From Histoplasma ohiense (Eukaryota > Ascomycota > Eurotiomycetes > Onygenales > Ajellomycetaceae), in assembly GCA_017607445.1 (NCBI GenBank), contig JAEVHH010000001.1, positions 4,836,001 to 4,900,000 on the forward strand: a stretch of 64,000 bases of DNA, in the 5' to 3' direction. A program made the translations under genes and the position numbers. Positions 11,801 to 24,358 of this stretch are shown here, piece by piece; position 1 is the first letter of the stretch; every line of letters begins with the position of its first letter. Below the pieces are notes generated by a model that was not told the DNA's origin, searched no databases, and saw nothing but the letters and a program-made list of their open reading frames with translations.

Positions 11801-12900
11801 TATAGAACATTGTTCAACATGGTGCTACATGACCCTGCAACTCTCGGGCACATTTGTATGTAGAGCATGGCCTCAATTAGTGAACAGTAGACGTTAATAT
11901 TCGTCTAGGTCAATGCAGTGCCATATTGTACCTCTCAAAACATGTTGAAAAAAAAAAAAAAAAGGGATATGGATAAGTCGGACGTTAACTTCCTTATATT
12001 ATATTATCCGCACATTTTCTTTGTAAGAACTTCAAAAGACGTTCCTCTGCTTCACAACTAACAATGTACCCATCCTGCATGCTCAGTTTTGTTTGCCGAA
12101 TATGGAGATCTATGCAGGTCAACCAATGGGAGCTGGTCAAGAACAAACAATAGTTCGAAGCATTCTAGTGACAAATTGCTATCCAGAGGCAATGGACCTT
12201 CATGGCATGCTCCGGGGGGAGATGCCAAAAGAGCCCGATGAGCTGGCATCTATAGCCAAGTAACGAACTAATTCTCGCTACCATCAAGATTAGATTGAAG
12301 AGACTCTTTGATCGTGCTTTGGCAGTTTTCAGAGAAATGTGAGGATGTGAGAGTGACCCAGCGGGTGCGTCATTCATATGTGCTTGTTTGTATCCACGTT
12401 CGAGAATATTCCTAACCCTCCCTTTCTTCCACTTACCCTTCTTCGGCGCGGGAGACGAGGATAAAGGGAGCATGTAGATCTTTTTATATTTGTATTTTCG
12501 ATATTATCTGCAATTTGCATTGCGTAGTTTTTTGCAGTTGGATTTTAGCATTTGGTTGTTAAAACCGGGTACATTTTGATTGGCGAATCGGGGATGAGTT
12601 TGCTTTTAAAGTGTATTGAATGGTGCGCGCGTAGGAGAATTCTGGAGAGGAAGGAGAGTTAAGGAGGAAAGAAAGCTGAGGATATTGATTCTTAGTTGTT
12701 CAGAGTATCTAGCAAAAGATCGTGCCATGATTCAGGGGATAGATTGTAGGACATGCTACTTCATTTTCTCATTCCGCGTATTGGGCGCATTGCCATAATC
12801 ATCCATTTCATTAAGACGACTCCCGTCAAAATAGAATTGTACCTGATAAAAGAAATGGAGTTGGATGCATTCGGGTTTCCTCGAAGGTCTTATTATGTTC
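8806..12900. other. Gene-poor interval, part 1
   Basis: No gene could be supported. Frames are short on both strands and carry no motif I recognise. A short frame of 53 codons at 12102-12263 (+) has protein-like composition but no support. Poly-A and poly-T tracts are present, for example near 11945-11962. The first part probably includes the 3' UTR of the Gln-rich gene. Confidence 0.5.
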
Positions 12901-12918
12901 AGGTGTTCCGGAACACCT
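12901..12918. repeat. 18-bp perfect palindrome
   Basis: AGGTGTTCC followed immediately by its exact reverse complement GGAACACCT, with no spacer. The symmetry stops at both outer flanks. It could be a binding site for a dimeric regulator; no gene is nearby to suggest a target. Confidence 0.8.
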
Positions 12919-13599
12919 AAATCGACGTTTTCAAAAGGAGAATTTGCAGTTCATATTTCCTCGAGCTATATCCACGTGCCCCCCCCAGTGCAGGAAGAGG
13001 CTTCTGCCATCATCACTAGATTGGAAGACGAAGCATATCGTATTTGGAAATGGGTACTCTCTTATCCGGGGCACAGGACCCATGTTTCGTACTATGCGGG
13101 AAGGGCGGTGGGAAAGAGTGATTCTGGAAGTAGGATTAGCCAGTATAACGGAGTGGATTGAAGCATAGGAGTGTTGAATACTAGACGCGAGATCTTTTCC
13201 TACATGAGAGTCCCTGTCAATGTTCCAATGATGTAAGTGTAATGGAATGGAGCTCATTAGAAACAAGAATGGCAAAAAGGGCACCTGTTTCTAATCAAAA
13301 TGATTTCACAGGGCAAGCAGATTTTAAGCGAAGAGGGTTCCAATAATGAACACTAACGAGGAGGAATATAGCACCTCATGTGGCCCAAAAAATGACCATG
13401 AAATGAAAACGGGAGAAGTGGGCTTCCTTGCCAACAGAGGTCGATACGTGATGGAAAAAGGGGGCTGATAAAGACGCAAGGGCGAATGTGAGGATGGGCA
13501 GATGGGATGATGGAATACCTGGAATTCAACTCCATCCACCCATTTTGGAGTAAGGACGCTTGCCAATATCAGTTCGCAGTCAAAGGTTGTCCCGCCGAT

Positions 13600-13960
13600 T
13601 TCCCGTATCTGATATCACAAATGTGATACCAGATTTAGTTTTTTATGCCCTCTCGTGGGGCCCCACAGAGAAGAAGCTATGCAACGATGCAATGTGGCCA
13701 ATTTCTGGACATCGGACCTTCGATACATCGAAGAACGGGGCGGGTGTTCCCATTGGAACATTCCCATACTGCGTGCGGAGTAGACATAGCTTGCACCCCC
13801 TGTAGGAATTTGCCAGCAACACGCGGCAGAGATGGAATATAGATGCCGTTTCTCCCAGTTGAGCGGCATAGGCACAGAGTTCTCCAATCCAAACGGTGCC
13901 TTGATATCCTATCAAGGCCTCCCTCCCATCTACACCGCCACCTTCTGTGGCTTTCAGGGG
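13600..13960 (-). pseudogene. Possible relic of an amino-acid/GABA permease
   Basis: On the minus strand a short frame (about 13920-13830) reads ALIGYQGTVWIGELCAYAAQ followed by LGETASI. This resembles the stretch in fungal GABA/choline-type permeases (APC superfamily) where a Gly-rich loop leads into a helix containing VWIG and then a LxELAS motif. A few codons later, in another minus-strand frame, comes IPTGGASYVYSA, resembling the PTxGGQYxW motif expected next. The two parts are separated by about 30 extra bases and a frameshift. No start, no remaining helices and no splice signals that restore the frame were found. The match is by eye and short, so chance is possible. Confidence 0.25.
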
Positions 13961-16900
13961 TTGGGGAATTCACGCTGGCGTTTCTCATTCGGCGCCCCGA
14001 CTTTTTAAGGAAAAGCAAAAAAAGGCAAGGAAAGGAGTAGACTGCAGCAAAACCAATGGATAGCTTCTTAGCTACATCGCGCTGGCGAAATCACGAGCGA
14101 GAGAATTCGGAGGTGAAGAAGCAACTGAATAAAGAGGCTGGCTGATGACTTTCATATGGTCAGTCTCTCCCACCGCGGTGCCTCTACTCCGCGCAAGTGA
14201 ATGGCTCGCCACCTATATATCCATGGAAGGAACCTGGTCTTCCGCCGTCGGCTTCCCAGTAGCGCGGACCGGCCTGTGACCAGAGGTGAAAACGATTCTG
14301 GATATCCGTATGTCCTCTGACCTGGTTGGCTCATGCAAGGGTAGAGACTCCCGTTACTCAAGCATTATCATTTTAGCATTTAAACTAAGGTAGTGGCTAG
14401 TAGCTTTGTTCCCTGAATCTTTTTTCCCATGTGATACATCCAGTATGAGGCTGGGAGACATGCCAAGTGGCGTTTCTGCTGCAGAAGTGTTGTTATCATG
14501 GGTACGTAGTACTTTGATTGGGGAAGACAGGGGGTATTGAAGGAGGAGAAAGACATGATAAAGAACTTTGCCCTCCCTACCTGGACCGGCACTATCCTAT
14601 CGTGGAAAGCTAGCACGGCAAAACAAACGCTAACCCAAGCCGCGGGACAGACAGCTGTGGCAAACCCGCGACGAGTGACGAATACCATCCAATCAGCACG
14701 GCGATCAGGAGGAACTGTTCTCCTTGTTCTCCTGTCAGACCGTCTCTGGCCGGCAGGGTCTGAGGCTGATGGTATCGAATTAGATTTGCAAGTGGCAGCT
14801 TGAGGATGAGGAAGAGGATCATATCCAGGCATCTGAACAGGGCAAAGAAGCTAACTAACTGATCATGCTAACTCGAATATCAACAAACCACTGAATATTA
14901 ATCCTAGTCCTTTCGTTTCCACCTTGACCCAACCATGAGGTTAGAGATGACAATGGAGCCAGGATCAACCAAGATCCCGGAACGTAGTGAACCCTGCGCC
15001 ACCCGTCCAATGGCTGGGTATATGGGCGGGAAAACGGCGAGGTGAACGGGAATGCGGAAAACAGGATTTCTTTCAAAAGAAACGAGAGGGGAGACAAGAA
15101 TACGTCCTCTTGTCGTGAATTAATCCATGTCCACTTGGAAAGAAAGAAAATGTTGCATGGTGTGGCATGTACGGAGACGGAGGACTACTTCCATCCTGGT
15201 TTTCAGCTTATGAGATGCAGAAAATGGCAGTTGGTGGTTGAGTCAGGGCGAAACATCGGGGAGCTTTTCTTGCGGTCCAACTACCCTTGTCATCATAATT
15301 CAAATGAAAATAACTAGAGCAAAGGATTGAGGATGATATTCTTTGCCCCCTTGATAGTAATAAGATAGCTAGCTGAATATATTCAGCACTCCTGATGCTG
15401 TGGCCAGCATGGTCGTGTTTGGGAAGACAAGATGACGAAGAATGAGGCCTAAGCCACATGCATTGCTCAGGAAGACGATACAGGCCTCAAGCGGACATTA
15501 TTACCGTAGGAAATACGAAGATAGTCTGGTGAGTTGAATTGGTGGGTGTGTTCCTTGTATCCGCAGTTGTCGCTGTTGTCAAAGAAATTTTTTTTTTTTT
15601 TCTTTTTCGAGACTGATGAAGTTGAGAAAAACGCCAAGCAAGTCCGGTCTTAAAGAAAAATCCCAAGGATATAACCCGAAACAATGGGGCTGCCGATATA
15701 TCCACTGGCGATCGGATTTTAAGAATAAGGAATAGCGAGCCGGCTGAAACATTTTGTTTCCTGGCTCCTGCTAAAGGAAAATCCCCGGAGGCAAAGGCAC
15801 CAAATGCAGCTACTGCTTTTTTTACTTCTTGGAGATCCCACGAAGTGCCGAATGTCACACTCCCATTGGCATCATGCAACAATGTTCGGCGAAGCTAAGC
15901 TACGGCCCTGCACTAGCAGGGATTCTCGCATGCAAAGAGGAAAATTTTTTCAAACGCTAGTCAAGCAATGGCAGGTGTTTTGGCCCAGTTCATTGGAGAA
16001 TTCACCTGTATTGAAAGGCGAAGTGAAAAATTCATGCATAGGGCTTGACATGTTGCATGCAACGGAGGGCCAGTGCGCATAGGGCAGACGCTTGAAGGAA
16101 AAAAAATGGGGAAGCGAAGTGTTCTAGAAGAACCTGGTTGTTTCTAGAGTGGTCGAGTAGAGCAAATTTCAAATCACAAATCACTGGTTCGCTTGTACAC
16201 GTATAGAGTACCTAGGTGTGGTTATAAAGATCAAATGAGCAAAATATTATCATCATCATCATCATCGTCATTATTATTTACAAAATAAGATTATGTGACT
16301 CCCGCTGAATTTCTCCGAGTGGTTGAGAATTATACACGGTCGCTTCCCTATAATTCGGCCGAGTGTAATCTGTACTCCGTATTGATATTACATTCCTTTG
16401 CCTGGCTTCCAGTCAGCAGATCGCCAGGGTTGAGAGGAAATGATTCCAAATCCCATCCAAATACCCAAAGGATCGATGCTGAAGAAGTCAACAAGCCACA
16501 GATCGGACGCCACACTTTTGATGCCTGAGGTTGGCAGCCCGACCCACTTGTCAATAGGGTGCCCTAGCTCTATCGCAAATACCACCACACGGATCAACTA
16601 GTGGATTGCATTACGCAGCTACTTGTGCTGCACATTTCTTTTTTTCTTTTTCGCTCTGTGCTTGCACTAGCCACGTAGCTGTTTGCCGGCCGATCTCTCA
16701 ATAATAATCCGCTTGAAAAGGGTGGCCGTGAAAACCAGCCACATCAGGGCACCGAATAGGAAATGAATATGCTTCCGCTTTGCCTAAACGAGCTCTTCCC
16801 CACAAAAAGTATCCAGATTCACAACAGCTATGGATCTGCAAGATGAGGCTAGTTTTGCTGCCCTATTTTTCAGATCTGCTGGAGATGTGGCGGTGCAAGA

Positions 16901-17640
16901 TGCAAGATACGATAACAACCACGAGCGAACCACGCAGCCAGCGGATACTTACTTGCCAGCAGAAAATCAGGTTTTTTTTTTTTCTTTTCTTTTCCAGATA
17001 GCTGTATGTAGGAACCCGCATTTTTGACTTTGACATATAGGTTGGCAAGTAGGAATGACCCATGTCTACCATGCTAGTGGCGTCGCTAAAGCCTGCTGCG
17101 TTTGCAGCTTGAGACGCATTTGTTGCAGCAAAAGCTCTCTAACTTTACATAGAGTACGGAGCACATACAGATTAGATAGGCGAAGATCTTGCATCACAAT
17201 CTGGCTAACTCTTAGTGTGAAAATTCAACAAAGATTTTCATGGGGTAAACACATCGCTTTGCTTTTGGTTTTTCCGTCTTGTTTTGATTTGTCCCTTCTT
17301 TCTTTTCTTTCTTTCTGGGGGTCTTCGTAATTCAGAGCTTGTGACTTCCTCTATTATGCAAGCTAGGTAACATCTTTTAGCTTTGCATGGAGTACAGTAC
17401 TTGCAGCTCCTTCAATAAGGTTGCATATGGATCTGGAAAGAAGAATAGGCTTTGTTCTCGCGTGTGACCAAAAAAGACCTTTTATGGTTTGCGGGAGGTG
17501 GAGTGTGCTAAGAATGAACGTCCAAAAAATCAGGGTCCATTATGTACCAACTACTTCAGATGGTTTCGTATTTCGCTTTGTATTAAATAAAACACTCTTT
17601 TTTTCCCCTCTTGTTGTACCTGATACTGGCAGCCATTATT

Positions 17641-17694
17641 TCTTTTCTTTTCTTTTCTTTTCTTTTCTTTTTTCTTTTTCTTTTTTTTTTTTTT
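17641..17694. repeat. (TTTTC)n / poly-T tract
   Basis: Five or six tandem TTTTC units grading into poly-T, then an A run; a pyrimidine-only stretch of over 50 bases. Confidence 0.85.
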
Positions 17695-18129
17695 AAAAAA
17701 TGAATATTATTGTTCAATTACTAGTATATATGTAGAAGTGGTTTCAGAATGCCAACATAGAGATGCATTGTCTCAATTTAATTGATAGCCTTGAAAGAAA
17801 CAATAGTTGACATGAAACAAAAAAAGCCATTCTTCGGATGTATTGTAATGTTAATAATGTTGAGCAGTAAGGAAGTATAGATCGTAGCAAATGGCAAAAG
17901 AGATAGGTATGATGCTTCTATTTTCATTCAGTGGTACTTGGTATTGATCAGTTACATGGAGAGTTTTGAAGTATGTGTTTGCAGCCTGAGAAAAGCATAT
18001 CTGAAAATTTGGTTTCGGTAACTAAAATCAGGGAATTGGATGGCCGAATTTTTCTCTATGTTTGTAGCATGTGCAGTCGAAACATCAGGACTTGTCATGG
18101 TCTCAGGATACTTGATGATGCTGATGCTC

Positions 18130-18150
18130 ATGATGATGATGATGATGATG
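18130..18150. repeat. (ATG)n trinucleotide repeat
   Basis: Seven ATG/GAT units in sequence with no supported coding frame; the Asp run in the overlapping short frame is a repeat translation. Confidence 0.8.
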
Positions 18151-21100
18151 ACTCGGTACTAGGTTCATAAAAAGTTGTCACTTGACCCTCGGAGCTTCCA
18201 AGGTTGTGATGGACGATCTAGATTCAACAGCTAAATAAAAGTGGGTCCTTTTGCAGTTGAATTTTTTCAAGGGCCTTTATTATACTTTTCAATTGAATTT
18301 TTTTTCCCCCTAAGTCTCTGACAACCCCGGAGAAAACGAAAGGTTTAAACAGCAGGTTTCCGAAATAGGAACCATTCCCTTGCCGGCATCTAGATGGTGA
18401 TGGCGATCGGGTGAAAAGAGCGAAGTGCAGTGCAGAAGTTTTGGTGATCTCTGGCAGATAACGAGTGGCTGCCGGGGGTGTGTGGCTGGTGGCTGAGCAG
18501 CTCGGTTACAGTATTTTATTCCCATGCTTGTCTGTATTAGAGGTATTCAAAAGCAGTAAAAATTCAATAACAAGTAAATTATTTGAATCTTTCAACCGAA
18601 TATTATTGCTTCGGCTAATTTTTGTAAAAAAAAAAAAAAAAACATGGGGCCCTCCTCCCTGCTCACACTAACGATCTCCTTCCTGACGACTTGTTCATGA
18701 GTCTGACCCAGAATGTACGGGATCTTGGAACCGCTAGGTTTTTATCAATCAATCGATAATCTCCCATCTAATTCCGTCGAGTTGGCCGCAGACCTAAGAG
18801 CACCCCTGCTCATAAATTCGGCGACCTGGCACTCTGCTACGTAGGTATCTACAGAAAAACACCTAGCAATCGTTTCTTTCAATTCAGCTGCCTCGGTTCA
18901 TACATACGTGTTAGTAGTATCTGCCGCGGGGGGTGTCATGACAGCAGCCTCAATTTTTAAGAGCACATGGCTCTTTCTCCAGGCGAAAGGAGTTAGCGGG
19001 TAGGGTGTCCGCAGAAAAGGGCGGCTATAATTCCGGATCAGTTTGGGATTTCTTCGAATAACACAACGTTGGACCCGGCTGAGCCGTCGCACTGTTGAGC
19101 TCCGGTTGGCCCAATGTCTCAACGAACCTGCAAACATGATTCATGATTCAAAAATTCAATCAGATTTAGTCCAAACTATACCAAGATTTATCAGCACTGC
19201 ATTCATAGATGATAGTCATCCGTCGGATAACGGCGGATTGATTCAGTTTGGACGGAGAACAGCAAGACTTCTGACCTGATACAACGAGCGCAAGAGCGAG
19301 TGAGTTGTTTGAAGTGTAAAAAAAAAAAAAAAAAAAAAAACTAAAATTTCCCACCTCCGAAAAAAAACCGAGAAAAATGTTGCATTTGAGTTTTTCAAGG
19401 GCTAGGATGTTAGTCCCCGTGACGGGGACTCCAATTTTTCCCTTAACAGGCGAATGGACCCTTGCAGGCTTCCGAGTCGAGCCTGGGCTACCCTTGTTGT
19501 TGCACATGCACATGCACATCATATTCATGGATATTACCGGATTTATTTCGCGAGGAGGAAAAGAGAGGAATGCAAAGGAATACACCGCCCGGAATATATC
19601 TTTCCCCGCAAAAAAAGCAGAAGATAATGGAAGTCCGGAGAACAGCACTGACAGAACATGTCAGAGACGCGAGGATTTGATTTGAATTTTTTCTTTTTCT
19701 TTTTCTTTCGCTTCCCGGCGACGAAGCCATTCTGTGAAACTTCAAGGCGTAAATTGTGAACTTAAGCCTAATTGTAGGTAATTAGGGGAATTCTCCTTTT
19801 TAAACCTAGTGGTAAAAGTTCAATTTTTATATGGTGGCATGTCTTGGTTGTGTTACCACCACCACCTAGACAGAAAAGGATTTGAATGATCAATGCAAAG
19901 TGTATTTTTGGCGGTGGGTACACACATATTAATAGTTATAGTGCAGAAGACCAAGGACTGTTCGGATCTTCCTAGTAGAACTAAGTTCACAATTTATCCC
20001 TTGAAGGTTTCACCACATTCGGCCCGATCATCTCCATAGGGCTGAGGATTTAGCCGAGTCCCCATCGATGTCGTAATTTTCTTTCTTTCTTTTCTTTTAG
20101 AGGTATCTGTCACTCCTTGGCAAACTAAGCATGAAGCATTGAGTTATGCTACTTTTGCCTTGATTTTAATTTTGTTTTTTTGTGTTTATTGTTGTTGGTT
20201 TTATTATTTATTATGCTTTTTTTTTTTTGAGGGAGTTTTTTTTTTTTTTTTCCATTTTAACTTAAAACCAGGGCTGTTGTAAATCGTACAGTACATGAGC
20301 AAACAGGTAAGTAAGTAGCAGCTAACAATCACCATGTTATTTGAGTCCTCATCTTTTAGTGTCATCGGACATAACGCCCATTTTTTTACATTTTCGCCGT
20401 GTGGCAAAAGTACCACCACCTGTTTCATCGTAGCGGGAAAAAAAACATGGGAAATGAAACCCTCCCCTATCATTGTTGAGAGTACTCACCGGTGCAGAGA
20501 GAGCACTTTGCTGTTCATGATCGATGGTTCCTTATCTCGAGATTTGAATGTTTCCAACCAAGGTTTTATACATGTAGATCACATGAAGGGGTTTCATCTT
20601 GTATTAACAATCTTTTTGTTTTTATCTCTACCTACCCCTTACCATTGTGACTCCCCCTTTTAATACTACCACAGAGGGGAGAAACATAAAAATCAAATTA
20701 TAACAAAAAAAGGAAGGAAGCAAAGCTAACACGGAAAAATCAATTCGGCCGTAGCGCTTTTGCGACGCATAGTACGTGGCTGCGGAGTCATTATCTATCA
20801 AAGGGCGCTCGTCACGCTGACAAAAACAAATGGGCAAGAAATGCTTTTGTCGTGCCTAAGTGGGGTGGTGATAAGATTGATAAGTTTGAATACTTATGTA
20901 TTTTTTTTTTTTTTTTTTTTTTTACAAAGAAAAGATGAATAAAAAAAAAGGAAGCCCTATCCAAACCAAGCCAAACCCCCAAAAAGGAAACTAGTTTTCC
21001 AAAAACGGCAGAATCGGATGGGTAGTTCGATAGCAAGCCGGATCGGTTGGGAAAAAAGTTGTCCCAAGCTCCGGCGCAAGCTCCGAGCCTTGCGCCAAGA

Positions 21101-21791
21101 AAGACAGCAACGTCGAAAACAAATAGTTCGGGGGTCCGATTGATCGATAGAGCGAGGGCGAGAAGTGGCTGTGCTGCAAAAAACAAAACAAACCCGACCA
21201 AAAAAAAAAAAGAGAGAGCAAAATAGAGAGCACACAAAACAAGGAAAAAAAAACCGCTAGTAAATTCTATACATTTTGTGTATTCGGGGATGACCGAGCT
21301 TGGTTGTTTTTTTTTTTTTGTTGTTAAAAGTTGGAATCACACCGCATTAGCCATATTCGTATTAGTCTGATTAAAATTCGGCGAGGGCTTGTGCCTGGAC
21401 AACGCAGGTACCTGCATGAGCTTGAACAAGATGGGGATTTCTGCTTTTTGCGCCCGGTTTCGATCCCCACCACGTGCTCTGGCCGACCCAGCGGCACTGG
21501 GGGGGATGATGCTCCAGCCACACAGAGTGGACCCAGACTTTATTTGGTTTGATTTGATTGAAGCTTCGCCCACAACTCCGGATTTAGGAGAACATCGGTG
21601 TTTTTAAAAAAATTAATAAGAGAAGAAATTAACTGGCCGCGGGCGAAGGAGTGGAGAAAAAAGAAGATTTGCTAGGGCCTTGGTCGTTGATCTTGAGTCT
21701 TGACCAGACGGGAACAAGGCGACGCTAAACTTCGAGGCTATCCCCTTTGAGTAGCCGCGGTTTGGATTTTTAGTTGTTGGGGACCAGGCCC

Positions 21792-21859
<68 letters not shown>
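21792..21859. repeat. (TTA)n trinucleotide repeat, about 22 copies
   Basis: A near-perfect TTA array of roughly 68 bp in the non-coding interval. The poly-Leu and poly-Ile runs in overlapping frames are artefacts of the repeat. Confidence 0.95.
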
Positions 21860-24358
21860 TTATTGTCGCTACGGTGTTCTTGGTTTTGTTGCCGAAATGC
21901 ATTCACGGACACGCGACCTTTACCTCGTGGGAGGAAGAAGAAAGGAGCCGGGAAAATATAATGTGGCGTTTTCTTTTTTGAAATTTGTTTGTAGACAAGC
22001 TTCCAGGTGGACTCATCAACTTCAACTTCATTTTGGTTCCTATGTTGTTTTCCAATAATAATAATTCTATATGAAATCATGCTGTCCTGCAATTGAGAAA
22101 GCAAAAGGTAAAAAAATAAAAAATAAAATAAAAGTTTCTCGTATCTGCTCCGGCGTCCATAGGAAAATGTTGTCTAAGGAGTCTCCCCGAAATTTTAAGT
22201 TTCCAAGCCATGAATATCAACGAAAAGGAAGGATAGTGAAGTGCCTCTATTTACCTCTATTAATAGTTAAAGAGTTTAGTTAAAGTTCAGGGCAACCCCC
22301 CCCACCAACATTTGTCCAAACTCTACTCAAAGAGCAAGTTCCTACAATGGTACAGTACATGTACAAGCACAACAAACACAGCAAGTGATAAACTTCTTCT
22401 TTCCATCCTTAAGATTAAATTAAATCTACAAGATGAGGGGATATATGTACAACTATTTATTTTTATTTTATTGCACGAGCCAGAAATGGTCGGTTTGAGG
22501 AATTGGATTATAACCATCTTATATACATAGCTAACTTAGTTAACTAGCACAGAACTGTACATAACTAGATGATTCCTAAGCTAAAAAAGTTAAGCGACGT
22601 CCCGCATGGTTGACCCGAAATTGACCCGAACGAAGTAACTAACAGCAATTCGTCGGGTGGTCGGTCGATGCGGAAGCAAGTGAGGATTTTAGTATTGAAA
22701 TCGGCTGTCAGTGCGTGCGTAGGAGGTTTAAGCGTGTGTCTATGCGCAGCGCTGGAGTCGGTATGCTCTGGCTTTGGACAGCCTTGTCTGTTGGGACAAC
22801 GCGGCTGGAAGGAACATTTTGCCGCACAAGGACCAGGCCGGTGGTTCTTGGCGCTTGTTGGCGATTGCCAAGCCATGCTCTGACGTCATCCCCCAAGAGC
22901 AAGGAGCGCCAAGACCCTGGCGGAAAAACTCGAAGATGGCCCCACTTTTAGGCCTCCGGGTGGCTTCGATGTTTACTCCCTGGAGTTAGATTCCTACTGG
23001 GTCGCTTTGATGCTTTGCCGTGGGGGGCGTTTAGGCGTTTGGGATATCGACGGCTTGGAAAATTTACTCAGCCCTACAAGAAGTTGACAGGCCAGCACGG
23101 AGTTCATTGAGCCGGAGACCGATGAGCTTTCTGTTTGCTTTTTCTTCAACTCTTCCCCTGTTGCTGTCCGTTTCAGCTGGTGGATGATTCCAAATGATAT
23201 CTTTTGTTCCAAGAGTCAGAATTCTGTGTCCTGAGTCGAAGACCCGTAGTGGGAGTTACCAAGGCCGAGCAGAGGATAATGAGGTAGGTTAGGTAGACAG
23301 ACCCTCTCGGAAACGCTTGTTCCAATGGGATCGCGCTGCATCGTCACCAGCTTCACCGGCCGGTCATCTTTCAAATGACGGCAGTTGGGGTAATTTGTAA
23401 TATATTCGACTAGGGATCTTTGGTTGATAATTGCCGGGCTTGAGCGCAGAGGGGGTTTTTTTCCATTGTTATTTTATTATTTTATTATTTTTTTTCTCAT
23501 GTTTGCTGACGACGATATTCGGTGCACCACCAAAGCCGGATTGCCGAATTCCCCCGTAACGTCACCCCCATGACAACATTGTTGTATACACGTCGCAGAG
23601 CCATAGTTTTTGTATTTCCTCGTCCCCCTGCTGGCCTTCGCCGAATTCAGACTCCCATTCCTGTATACTTGATTAGAACACGGTAGTCCAGGGTGGAATG
23701 GACGTTGCTGAACAAACGCATGCACAGGCTGCACAGCCGCACTCTTGGCCGGTTTAGCTTTGCTGCTTGGCATTCCAGCTGTTTTTGCAAAACAGAAAAA
23801 AAGAAATACACAACCGTGGTAACGCTGAGTCAGGGAAAACGCAAAAAGGAAACGGACCGGCGTAATGTAATGACAGGGGTTGGCGACGCACGGGAAAATA
23901 CGCCAAGGATACCGCCAGTGACGTTGTTTTGCGCACCCACGATACAAATACCGTAAGCCAGCCCGCCGGCGCAGGAGCATCGAGGTGTGTGATCTATCTA
24001 TATAACCATTACCACACTCTCGCGGCAACAACAAAAGACGACACTCCCTCTTCCACAACGACAATTCGCATCCAACACTGCCACGGTTTCATCTGGACGG
24101 TCCGCCAAAACAATCTCTTTCTTGTCCCCCTTCCCAACGAGTCCCGCCTCCCGGCTCTCCTCCCCTTGGACCTTTTGCTTTGACCCGTCGCACGCTCTCC
24201 GTCGTCCGCGCTTTGGGGTCGACTCATTTTTCGCCACTCCTTCATGACTTGGAAACCCTAATTGTTTCTGTGGTTCCAGCAAACCCCCCCATTTCCAAGC
24301 TTAATATTATTTTTATTTATATTTATAGTTTATATATACCATCAAGCGGGTCGTCGAC

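Larger units (their letters stand above)
13961..24358. other. Gene-poor interval, part 2 (upstream of RPN4)
   Basis: About 10.4 kb with no supported gene. Many low-complexity tracts are visible: (ATC)n at about 16247-16266, TTTTC-type tracts at 17641-17694, (ATG)n at 18130-18150, poly-A near 19318-19340, poly-T near 20901-20923, and (TTA)n at 21792-21859. One TGACGTCA site lies at 22881-22888. Open frames are mostly repeat translations or short overlapping frames on both strands. The segment next to 24359 should contain the promoter and 5' leader of the RPN4-like gene, possibly with a 5' UTR intron, since pyrimidine tracts and TTATAG acceptor-like sites occur near 24330. Confidence 0.5.

Noticed and set aside
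14380..14832. 150-codon minus-strand frame with hydrophobic neighbour frames
   Set aside because: Considered as the N-terminal part of the possible permease relic, but no motif supports it and it is 650 bp away.
16250..16270. ATC/TTATTA repeats suggesting an AT-rich origin or CRISPR-like array
   Set aside because: Simple trinucleotide slippage; no spaced direct repeats anywhere in the window.
21440..21500. GGTTTCGATCCC, resembling a tRNA T-loop
   Set aside because: No pairing T-stem, anticodon arm or acceptor stem could be found around it.
21613..22104. 163-codon minus-strand frame with a long Ile run
   Set aside because: The Ile run is the (TTA)n repeat read on the other strand; the rest has no recognisable feature.
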